DNA of 64,000 bases from Promethearchaeia archaeon (lineage in GTDB: Archaea > Asgardarchaeota > Lokiarchaeia > Sigyniarchaeales > SOKP01). The notes below the pieces were generated by a model. The model made no database searches. It had not been told where the DNA came from and worked only from the letters and a program-made list of their open reading frames with translations. The stretch spans positions 26,938 to 90,937 of the forward strand of contig JAHQWG010000050.1 of NCBI GenBank assembly GCA_029856045.1, read 5' to 3'. The position numbers and the translations under genes are program-made. Positions 9,002 to 16,766 of this stretch are shown piece by piece; position 1 is the stretch's first letter; each line of letters begins with the position of its first letter.

Positions 9002-9710
9002 GATTATCCATTCTATTTTTATGTGTCTTTCAAGAAATAATGTTAAGAGGAAAATTATCTATTAAAATTTTGTTTATTAGAGCAAATTCAATTTAAAATA
9101 TTAACAAAATAAACGTTTATAATAACCATTTTTTATGAATTTCCCATTTGTGACGTAATAAATAAATGAATTATTATTTATAAATATAACATAAAAAATA
9201 ATCGGTGTGTTTATTTATTCTATAAAATCTAAATGGGTTATACCTTAAATGAATAAAAATTAATAAATATTTAGACTATTAAAAGAGAAAAGGCAATTAT
9301 TCTTCGTAATTGATTAACATTTACAGAATATTCTTTTTAAAAATTGATATTTTATTATTTTCAGGAGTAATATTTTAGCCTATTTTAATTTTTGCTATCC
9401 ATATAATTGTTTTTATCATTTAGATTCAATATCTTCACATTCTGCTCTATATAGTTATTATGGTTTGTTTGTTTATTTATTAAAAAAAAATTAAATAATT
9501 TTTTACTTGAGTTTATAAAAAAATAATAAATTTTTATACCTTAAACACAATGTAAGTGATTAATTTTGAGTTTTATCTTATTAATCATCATTCACCTTAA
9601 TTTTTAAAGAAGTACAATAATTTTTTATATAGTCAAATTTTTTTTTAAAAATGGATTCAAAAAAAATATCATATTAAATTTTATTTATCATTCTACCTTA
9701 TTTTTATTAG
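9002..9710. other. AT-rich gap without recognisable gene
   Basis: About 700 bases of very AT-rich sequence with stops in all frames. I see no RNA fold, repeat array or gene remnant here. It lies upstream of the divergently arranged methyltransferase (minus) and the unknown gene at 9.9 kb (plus), so it probably holds both promoters and eroded sequence. Confidence 0.5.
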
Positions 9711-9908
9711 ACAAAGGTTGAGAAAATTATTATTGAGATAAAAAAATATTTAAAGAGTATAAAAAACCCCAAAAAATTAATTATAGGATGTAAAAAATAC
9801 CATGCGTTAAATAAACGCGATTCAAGCTACGTTATTTCCAGATATATTCTTAACCAAGATCCATCTAACATTAATAAAATACTCGCTAGTTCAAAGATAA
9901 TATTTTAC

Positions 9909-10424
9909 ATGTGGAATGTAAGATTTTTTGAAACATTATCTAAATATACAAAAAATAATTTAGAAAAAGAGATTTTAAGAGCATATAATGAATGTAAATT
10001 AGATTTAGAAAAGTTAAAAAGGAAAAAGTTAAGTAAATTAAATTTTAATAAGAATGGAAATTTAATTAAACGTATTTTTTCGACTTTCTCTATAATGCCT
10101 TCAATCAGATATACTGGAGCAGCAAAGATTTTGCATATATTAAACCCAAACGTTTTTATGATGTGGGATTTACAAATAAGAAGGGCTTATTTCAAAATCA
10201 ATAACAATATAAGAGATCCTGCAAAATTTTATTTAAAATTTCTACAAAAATCTAAAAAGATTATTAATGCTATCTTAAAATTAGTTGATGAAGAAACACT
10301 TTGGATTTATCATTTGGAGTTTATAGATAAAAATTTTGTTAAGAATTTTTCATTCAGTGAAACAATTCTCAAAATGTTGGATGAGTGCAATTATTTAAAA
10401 TTTAATCAGAATATAGATTTTTAA
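9909..10424 (+). CDS. Unknown protein, possibly 5'-extended or 5'-truncated gene
   Basis: From the ATG at 9909 the product has 171 residues. The same frame is open back to about 9711, and its translation (including KKLIIGCKKYHALNKR and SSYVISRYILNQDPSN) looks like real protein, but no ATG, GTG or TTG occurs there. Either translation begins at a non-standard codon (three ATT codons at 9726-9734) or the gene has lost its start. The stretch GAAKILHILNPNVFMMWD resembles a motif seen in helix-rich proteins of uncharacterised families (weak recollection, not an assignment). It sits just before the rbcL remnant. Confidence 0.45.
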   Translation: MWNVRFFETLSKYTKNNLEKEILRAYNECKLDLEKLKRKKLSKLNFNKNGNLIKRIFSTFSIMPSIRYTGAAKILHILNPNVFMMWDLQIRRAYFKINNNIRDPAKFYLKFLQKSKKIINAILKLVDEETLWIYHLEFIDKNFVKNFSFSETILKMLDECNYLKFNQNIDF

Positions 10425-10475
10425 ATTTTTCTTTTATTTAGTAATGTTCTCTTTTTTTATTTACATACTCCATTC

Positions 10476-10565
10476 TTATTGGAGAATATTTATCTAATCG
10501 AGAATGCAAAAAACTCATATAAATTAAAAAAAGCATTTGAAAAATGGAAAGATATTAAAGTTTAA
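10476..10565 (+). pseudogene. Remnant of a second rbcL: C-terminal 29 codons
   Basis: Translated in one frame to the TAA at 10563, this stretch reads LLENIYLIENAKNSYKLKKA then FEKWKDIKV. It aligns over its whole length with the C-terminus of the intact RuBisCO (YLDNINLSEYAKTHNELKKA then LEKWKYLK). The nucleotides also align, for example around the AAATTAAAAAAAGCA-TTGAAAAATGGAAA block. No other RuBisCO sequence precedes it. It stops 3 bases before the truncated R15P isomerase copy, so both 3' ends are preserved facing each other. Confidence 0.8.
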
Positions 10566-10568
10566 TTT

Positions 10569-11040
10569 TTATCCTACTAATTCTGGGTAAAGTCTTTCGA
10601 AATATATATGGATATAACTAGGAGCGAATATGCCCGCTTCAGTAATAATTCCATCAATATATCTCCTACTTACAGTTTCAAAGGCAGGATTTATTACATG
10701 TACGCCTTCTGGAGGATCCTCCCATATTTCCTTAGTATCTCTCATTTCAATTTTTTCTAATAATCCAAAAGAAGTCTCAGGATTATATTTTAGTAATGGT
10801 GAAGCAACATAAAAGAGTACATGTTCTTCTTGTGCAACCAAAGCTAATAATCTTAAGCCGGTTTTGTTTAAAACAGTACCTTCTGAAGTAATTGAATCAG
10901 CCCCAATTAAAATTAAGTCCACTTCAAAATGATTGACAGCCCAGCGCATTGCAGAATCAACTATATGAATTACCTCTATATTTTCTTCTAATAATTCTTT
11001 TGTCGTTTTTCTTCCTTGTAATTTCGGCTGAGTCTCTGAG
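10569..11040 (-). pseudogene. 5'-truncated copy of ribose-1,5-bisphosphate isomerase
   Basis: This copy covers the C-terminal half of the intact isomerase (from TETQPKLQGRK, about residue 159 on, to LYPELVG). Over the last 126 residues the two differ at about 11 positions. Homology ends abruptly near 11040, after GAGACTCAG on the minus strand. Upstream of that the frame runs into the stop codon of the corrinoid-protein gene with no start, the only in-frame Met being internal. The catalytic Cys (135 in the intact copy) is lost, while the Asp of GADSITSEG remains. It cannot make a functional isomerase by itself. Confidence 0.85.
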
Positions 11041-11066
11041 ATTTGTTCAATGTAAGAAATTATATT

Positions 11067-11720
11067 CTAACTCTTGTTAAGTAGTTCTAACGCTTTTTTA
11101 ACAGCTTCAGGAGCAGTTAGAGCCCATCCATCCGCTCCGTATTGTATTGCAATCTTTTCAGTAACCGGTCCCCCTCCTGCCATAATTATTACACCTTTAT
11201 CTTTTAGACCTTTCTCTTTAGCCAAATTAACGAGTTTTCCTATTTGTGGAAATAACGAACTTAACATCAGGGAGAGCAAAATAAGGTCTGCATTTGCTTT
11301 TTCTGCCTCTTCTACAAATTTCTCAACTTTTACATCAAAACCTAAGTCAATCATTTCAAAACCTTCAGCTTCCATTAGATATTTTACAATATTTTTGCCA
11401 AGATCATGAAAGTCTCCTTCGCCAACACCAATAACCGCTACCCCTTTTTTATTTGCTTGTGCTTTTTCTGGACTTATACTAGGTCTTAAAATGTTAGCGC
11501 CATCATAAAATGCATCTGAAGCTAATATCAAATCAGTTAGAAAAATAGTTTTTTCATATTCATCACACACTTCTTTTAGACCAATATAAAGTCCTTTCTG
11601 GATAGCATCAATCGGATCTATTCCCGCTTCCAAAGTTTCTTTAGCAGCTTCTTTAGCAGCCTCACCATCATAATTTAAAACACTTTTTTTAAGTTTATTC
11701 AAAATATCTTCTTTTGACAT
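11067..11720 (-). CDS. Corrinoid protein of methyltransferase system (MtbC/MttC/MtaC-like)
   Basis: The 217-residue protein has an N-terminal helical cap domain (about 1-85) and a cobalamin-binding Rossmann domain. D103-x-H105-x-x-G108 in GEGDFHDLGKN gives the lower axial histidine; SLMLSS and AGGGP loops complete the B12 site. Such proteins carry a methyl group between a substrate-specific methyltransferase and a second methyltransferase. The gene begins 6 bases after the UroD-like methyltransferase gene stops, forming a pair. The substrate-activating MtxB subunit is not in the window, so the methyl donor is unknown. Confidence 0.88.
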   Translation of the reverse strand: MSKEDILNKLKKSVLNYDGEAAKEAAKETLEAGIDPIDAIQKGLYIGLKEVCDEYEKTIFLTDLILASDAFYDGANILRPSISPEKAQANKKGVAVIGVGEGDFHDLGKNIVKYLMEAEGFEMIDLGFDVKVEKFVEEAEKANADLILLSLMLSSLFPQIGKLVNLAKEKGLKDKGVIIMAGGGPVTEKIAIQYGADGWALTAPEAVKKALELLNKS

Positions 11721-11726
11721 TTTTAT

Positions 11727-12857
11727 TTAATTACCTCCAGATATATATTCAGGTTTGGGTCCTTCTCCAGTTTTATAGTTAGCTCCATAGGTCCTAGCTG
11801 CTTTAACCACCGCCATCGCATTGTATAGAGGAGCATATGGCGGATATTCACATGACGCTCCGAGAAAATAGCCTGCAGGTGCCTTTCCAAAAGTCTCAAG
11901 TTGTCTTTTACATTCTGCTATTACTTCACTAGGACTTGCCCAAGCAAGTAATGAAACGCTCAAAAAACCTAAGAAAATTAATTTTTTACCGTATTTTTCT
12001 AACATCTCTTCTTCGGTCGTGCAACCGTCCGGTAAAAACGCATTTTGGATGAGAATTGGTCGAAGCCATTTAATTAAAAGATCGAAATAGGGCCCTCGAC
12101 CACATGTATGAACACAGTAGAGCCCTCTTTTTTTCTTTACAAATTTTGCTATCCTTTGTTGGTATGGGGCATCTAATTCTTCCCACATTTCTTTACTCAT
12201 TAATTCCCTTTCAGCTAGGACGACTGGCACCATGATGACTTGAGCTCCGGCCTCAATCTGCTTCTCTACATATTCGATTTGAATCTCAGTTACGATATCT
12301 AAAGCTTCATGAAGTTTATCTTTATTATGGACGAAATCACGAATAAGTTCATTAATATTTCGAAGCCTTGAAATAAGACCCAGGGGACCAATAGTGAATC
12401 CGCCCACCAATAAATCGGGTATTTTTTCCTTAAAGGTTTCAATAGCACGAAGTTGATTTTTCATCCTTGTCGCTTTGTCCCAATTGAATAATTTATCAAA
12501 ATTTTTATAATCATCCGCGGACTTAAGAATAGGATTATATGGATCTGGGTACGCTGCATTATTTTTTGGATAAATAATTTTCGCTCCAAAACCTTGAGCC
12601 TCAACACACAAATCAGGTATAGATGTAATTGCGTCGTAGCCGAAGAGCTTTTGAGCCTCTATTTGAGCCTTTATAAATAATTCTGGTTTTTTGGCATATT
12701 CATCATAGCCTAAATGGAGCACTTGTGCTGCGGCTGCTGTAACAAATGGAAAAACAGGTATTCTATCTAGTTGCTTGCGCGCTATTAAACCCATTATCCT
12801 TTCTTTTGGAGTCATATATTCTTCTATTTCTTTTAATTTTCCTGACATTTTTTCCAT
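11727..12857 (-). CDS. UroD-family corrinoid:coenzyme methyltransferase (MtaA/MtbA-like)
   Basis: The 376-residue protein belongs to the uroporphyrinogen-decarboxylase fold group. The zinc-ligand pattern H250-x-C252 (CVHTCGRG) and C336 (GASCEYPP) is that of MtaA/MtbA/CmuA-type methyltransferases rather than of haem-pathway UroD. It is directly followed by its likely corrinoid partner protein. In methanogens the acceptor is coenzyme M; in Asgard archaea without MCR the acceptor is probably a folate/pterin or other thiol (inference). The pair sits between the intact and truncated R15P isomerase genes, a placement that reflects the duplication history rather than pathway. Confidence 0.82.
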   Translation of the reverse strand: MEKMSGKLKEIEEYMTPKERIMGLIARKQLDRIPVFPFVTAAAAQVLHLGYDEYAKKPELFIKAQIEAQKLFGYDAITSIPDLCVEAQGFGAKIIYPKNNAAYPDPYNPILKSADDYKNFDKLFNWDKATRMKNQLRAIETFKEKIPDLLVGGFTIGPLGLISRLRNINELIRDFVHNKDKLHEALDIVTEIQIEYVEKQIEAGAQVIMVPVVLAERELMSKEMWEELDAPYQQRIAKFVKKKRGLYCVHTCGRGPYFDLLIKWLRPILIQNAFLPDGCTTEEEMLEKYGKKLIFLGFLSVSLLAWASPSEVIAECKRQLETFGKAPAGYFLGASCEYPPYAPLYNAMAVVKAARTYGANYKTGEGPKPEYISGGN

Positions 12858-12945
12858 TTTTTAATATTAATTATACATGAAATTATTTCATGATTTACTT
12901 ATGTTTTTAATAATAATGTATTCAGAAATCTTCTAATTTTAATAT

Positions 12946-13890
12946 TTATCCTACTAATTCTGGGTAAAGTCTTTCGAAATATATATGGATATAACTAGGA
13001 GCAAAAATACCAGATTCAGTAATAATTCCATCAATATATCTCCGACTAACTGTTTCAAAGGCAGGATTCATTACTTGTACGCCTTCTGGGGGATTCTCCC
13101 ATATTTCATTAGGGGGTCTCATTTCAATCTTTTCTAATAATCCAAAAGAGGTTTCAGGATTATATTTCAGTAGCGGTGAAGCAACATAAAATGGTACATG
13201 TTCTTCATGTGCAACCAAAGCTAATAATCTTGAGCCGATTTTGTTTAAAACAGTTCCTTCTGAAGTAATTGAATCAGCCCCAATTAAAATTAAATCTACT
13301 TCAAAGTGATTAACTGCCCAGCGCATCGCGGAATCAACTATATGAATTACTTCTATATTCTCTTCTAACAACTCTTTCGTCGTTTTTCTTCCCTGTAATT
13401 TCGGCTGAGTCTCTGTATTTATAACTTTAAATTCTTTTCCCTGTTTTTTAGCCTCAATTAGAATTGCAGAAACAATGGTACTGTGACAATGCGTCATTAC
13501 AGTAAAACCTTCTGGATCTTCATATGGAATACGATTGGCACCTATTTTTGCGATTTTCTCTTTTGAATTTAATAATTTCTTATGATATTCCTCTTTATAT
13601 TGTTGAACTTTTAAAAGAACATCAGATAATGAAATAGAATCTGCTTCAAGTTCAAGCTTTTTAAGAATATATTTCAATCCATTTTTCATTGCCGGTTCTG
13701 TAGGGCGAGTATCAATTAATACATCTTTTGCCTTATATAATTGTTCTAATATCTCTTTTTTATTCGTTGCTTTTATTCTTTGAGCAAAACTATTTAAAAA
13801 ATCACAGGCACTCAAACATACATTAGTCGCACCTTGAATTTCTAAAGACCTAATTCTTTCTGCATCCTTTTTTAATTGTTCCATATCCAA
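12946..13890 (-). CDS. e2b2: Ribose-1,5-bisphosphate isomerase
   Basis: The 314-residue protein belongs to the eIF2B-alpha/MtnA-like family. VMTHCHST places the catalytic Cys at 135 and LILIGADSITSEG the catalytic Asp at 206, matching the Cys/Asp pair of the Thermococcus enzyme. NPAFETVSRRYIDGIITE is the conserved C-terminal block. It converts ribose-1,5-bisphosphate (from AMP phosphorylase) to ribulose-1,5-bisphosphate for form III RuBisCO, whose gene is 6 kb away. The assignment over a true eIF2B-like subunit rests on these residues and the RuBisCO context. A truncated duplicate lies at 10.57-11.04 kb. Confidence 0.88.
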   Translation of the reverse strand: MDMEQLKKDAERIRSLEIQGATNVCLSACDFLNSFAQRIKATNKKEILEQLYKAKDVLIDTRPTEPAMKNGLKYILKKLELEADSISLSDVLLKVQQYKEEYHKKLLNSKEKIAKIGANRIPYEDPEGFTVMTHCHSTIVSAILIEAKKQGKEFKVINTETQPKLQGRKTTKELLEENIEVIHIVDSAMRWAVNHFEVDLILIGADSITSEGTVLNKIGSRLLALVAHEEHVPFYVASPLLKYNPETSFGLLEKIEMRPPNEIWENPPEGVQVMNPAFETVSRRYIDGIITESGIFAPSYIHIYFERLYPELVG

Positions 13891-13975
13891 TACACATTAA
13901 ACTTTCAGATATTCAATAAATTAAAGATTAATATATTTAATTATAGATTCACTATTAATTCCGATTACAAACAAG

Positions 13976-14161
13976 TTATTTCTTTTCTTTTTCTTCTTTT
14001 ATTTTTTTTAATTCATCAATATCTACTTCAACAAAAAAGGAGCCACAATATCCGCATTCCTTACATTCGAATTTCTGAGGGGCTAACCAGCCAGATACAT
14101 TAGTTAAAAGATGTAACTTGGCTGAGCGGCATTTAGGGCATAATCTCACAGTCTTTGGCAT
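13976..14161 (-). CDS. Small zinc-ribbon protein
   Basis: The 61-residue protein has two Cys pairs (LCPKC near residue 7-11 and CKECGYCG near 33-40) forming one zinc ribbon, and a Lys/Glu-rich tail. Such tiny ribbons are common in archaea and are suspected RNA- or protein-binding adaptors, but no function is established. It is immediately upstream of the isomerase region and 18 bases downstream of uvrC on the same strand. Confidence 0.75.
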   Translation of the reverse strand: MPKTVRLCPKCRSAKLHLLTNVSGWLAPQKFECKECGYCGSFFVEVDIDELKKIKEEKEKK

Positions 14162-14179
14162 TTGATCACTTAATTTAAA

Positions 14180-16021
14180 TTAATTATTATTAGATAAAAA
14201 ATCTTGGATTATAATGGCTAATTTTTCTCCCACAACTTCTGAGATATCTTCAAGTTTTGCTCTTTTTATTCCATCTACACTTCCAAAAGTTTCTAATAAT
14301 TTTGTTCTTTTAGCAGGGCCAATTCCGGGAATATCATCTAAAATTGATCTTGAAACTCTTTTTTCTCTTAATTTTCTATGTAATTTTACTCCAAATCGGT
14401 GGGCTTCGTCTCTAACTCGTTGTAAAAGTTTGAGAGCCGCTGAATTATCTGACAATCTGATTGGTTCTTTTTTATTGGGGATATATATTTCTTCAAATTT
14501 TTTTGCTAATCCCAATATTGGAGTATTTCCTATTCCTAAATCATTTAAAACAGATAAAGTTGCATTTAATTGACCTTTACCTCCATCTATTAGGATTAAA
14601 TCGGGAAGTTCTAGATTTTTTTCAATTAAAGAGTTATAGCGACGATACACTACTTCTTTCATCATGCCTACATCATCAGGTGTAGATTTAGACAATATTT
14701 TGTAATGTCGATACCATTTTTTATTGGGTTTTCCATCAAGAAAAGATACTAAGGATCCTGTTGGATCAGTACCTTGAATATTTGAAATATCAAATCCTTC
14801 AATAATATGAGGTATATTAGGGAGATTTAGGACTTCTTTCAGCTCATTAAGAGCTTGATTTATTTGATTAGGGCTCTCCAATTCCAGTTCTTGTTTTATT
14901 TTTTCTTGCTCAACAATAACTTTTGCATTTTTATTAGCAATTTTTAAAAATCCTTCCTCGAAATGATCACTAGGAGTTTTAACTATAATTTTTTTCTTTA
15001 ATTTTTCACTTAATAGATCTTTTAATACTTTAACATCCTCGTGTATTTCACTTACAATTATTTCGTTGGGGACTTTTGTTGCTGGATGAAGATAATACTG
15101 TTTCATAAAGGCGGGTATAATTCCGTTCCTTTCAATAAGTTTACCTTTCAAATCGTATATAAATGGAATTTTTCCCGATATCTTTCCTTCTCTTATTAAT
15201 AAAATCAAAACAGCCGAATATTCTTCATCCTTATAATAACTAATAATATCTTGATTTTTTTTATTTCCAGAAATTATTGTATGTTTAATCGTCACACGAG
15301 TTAAATCACCTAATCTATCACGCCATATTGCAGCAGATTCAAAATTTTGCTCTTCTACCGCTTTTTCCATTTTATTTTTAAGAATTTTTGTTAATTTATC
15401 GGTTTCTCCTTTAAGAAACAATTCTACTTGTTTTATGTTTTGTAAATAATCTTCAGGTGTAATTTTACCAATACATGGACCGGGACATAATTTTATTTGA
15501 TAATACATACAAGCCTTTTTTTGATTTTCCTTAACTTTTCTCTTACAAGTACAAAATGGGATTGTTTTACGTATAAATCTCAGAATACGTCTTAATTCTT
15601 TTTTATCTGTATATGGTCCGATAAACAGATTTTTTTGATTATATTTGTGTGGACCTCTGATAACTCTAATTCTAGGATAATTTTCGGAATAGGTTATCAT
15701 TAAAAAAGGATAAGTTGTATCATCACGAAATCTAACATTATATTTTGGAAGATGTTTCTTAATTTGAATATTCTCTAAGATAAATGCTTCCTTTTCATTC
15801 TCAGTTATTATATAGTCAATATCCGTAATGTTGCTAACTAAATCTTTAATTTTTTCTCCAAAATAGGGGTCTCTATAAGTTGATTTTTGAAAATATTGGG
15901 AGACTCTCTTATTTAAATCGATAGCTTTCCCTACATAGAGTATATTTCCATTTTTATCTTTAAATAAATACACTCCTGGATTATGAGGAAGACTCTTTCT
16001 CTGAACTTCTAAATCTACCAT
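14180..16021 (-). CDS. uvrC: Excinuclease ABC subunit C
   Basis: The 613-residue protein shows all UvrC parts in order. A GIY-YIG nuclease domain has GVYLF and LYVGKA (Y18, Y29), R39 and an EAFILE glutamate. A Cys cluster includes CTCKRK and CPGPCIGKI. A UvrB-binding helix pair follows (MEKAVEEQNFESAAIWRD). The RNase H-like endonuclease domain has EGFDISNIQGTDPTGSLVSF and LILIDGGKGQLNA, and the C-terminal end is a helix-hairpin-helix (DDIPGIGPAKRTKLLETFG). It makes the dual incision in nucleotide excision repair. uvrA and uvrB are not nearby. In archaea the Uvr system is of bacterial origin, so lateral acquisition is likely. Confidence 0.95.
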   Translation of the reverse strand: MVDLEVQRKSLPHNPGVYLFKDKNGNILYVGKAIDLNKRVSQYFQKSTYRDPYFGEKIKDLVSNITDIDYIITENEKEAFILENIQIKKHLPKYNVRFRDDTTYPFLMITYSENYPRIRVIRGPHKYNQKNLFIGPYTDKKELRRILRFIRKTIPFCTCKRKVKENQKKACMYYQIKLCPGPCIGKITPEDYLQNIKQVELFLKGETDKLTKILKNKMEKAVEEQNFESAAIWRDRLGDLTRVTIKHTIISGNKKNQDIISYYKDEEYSAVLILLIREGKISGKIPFIYDLKGKLIERNGIIPAFMKQYYLHPATKVPNEIIVSEIHEDVKVLKDLLSEKLKKKIIVKTPSDHFEEGFLKIANKNAKVIVEQEKIKQELELESPNQINQALNELKEVLNLPNIPHIIEGFDISNIQGTDPTGSLVSFLDGKPNKKWYRHYKILSKSTPDDVGMMKEVVYRRYNSLIEKNLELPDLILIDGGKGQLNATLSVLNDLGIGNTPILGLAKKFEEIYIPNKKEPIRLSDNSAALKLLQRVRDEAHRFGVKLHRKLREKRVSRSILDDIPGIGPAKRTKLLETFGSVDGIKRAKLEDISEVVGEKLAIIIQDFLSNNN

Positions 16022-16228
16022 AAAGACTCAAGTGAATATAATTATACCTACTTTATTAATAAAGAGGGGTAAATATTTTTATTTACAATAAGAAAAGGAT
16101 CTTTAATATTTATTATTGATAATACCAAAAATAATAGTAATAAAAAAAATTTAAAATAAAAAAAATCAAAATTTAGGAAGTGATTAAAGATATTAGACGA
16201 ATCAGAAGGATTTACCAATGAAGATATT

Positions 16229-16726
16229 ATGGAAGTTCTTAAGGGACAACAAGAAGTAGGGAATAAATATAAGACTCACTTCTTTGCTATGTTTTCCCAA
16301 TTATTCTGCACTATTGCAGAGGAAATAATCAATCAATTTGGAGATAAAGGTAGAGATGCGATAGGAGAAGCGGTAAAAAAGTATGGAGAAGAAAGGGGTA
16401 GAAGAGTAGGAGAACTCGTTAAATCTGTGGGAAAAGAGAAGAATTTAAAAAACTTTTTCATTTACAGTGATTTAGATATAAAAAACACGGCAAAATATAG
16501 ACCAAAAATCATTGATGGAGATGTTATAATTGAACTTAGGGATTGTGTTTTTTGTAATGGTTGCAAGGATTGGGATAAATTGGAATATGGAAAAATTTAT
16601 TGCGAATATATTGATAAATCTACTTTAAAAGGATATAATCCAAATCTTCGCATTGAAGTACCCGCTACTTTAACAAAGGGAGATAAAAAATGTATTCTAA
16701 GATATATTGTTAAAAAAAGTAGTTGA
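16229..16726 (+). CDS. L-2-amino-thiazoline-4-carboxylic acid hydrolase (ATC hydrolase)-like protein
   Basis: The 165-residue protein has an N-terminal helical block (EEIINQFGDKGRDAIGEAV and KKYGEERGRRVGELV) and a Cys-containing C-terminal beta domain (LRDCVFCNGCKDW, KIYCEYID). This is the pattern of the ATC_hydrolase family, named for the bacterial enzyme that opens L-ATC to cysteine derivatives. Most members are uncharacterised and often sit beside flavoprotein oxidoreductases, as here (fumarate-reductase-like gene 40 bases downstream). The ATG at 16229 is the only standard start after an upstream TGA in frame. Confidence 0.65.
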   Translation: MEVLKGQQEVGNKYKTHFFAMFSQLFCTIAEEIINQFGDKGRDAIGEAVKKYGEERGRRVGELVKSVGKEKNLKNFFIYSDLDIKNTAKYRPKIIDGDVIIELRDCVFCNGCKDWDKLEYGKIYCEYIDKSTLKGYNPNLRIEVPATLTKGDKKCILRYIVKKSS

Positions 16727-16766
16727 ATAATCTAATTTATGGGAAAAATTAAAGAGATGGTATAAT

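Noticed and set aside
7161-10475. Integrative element with an integrase
   Set aside because: No integrase, recombinase or clean att repeats found; only the geometry suggests insertion.
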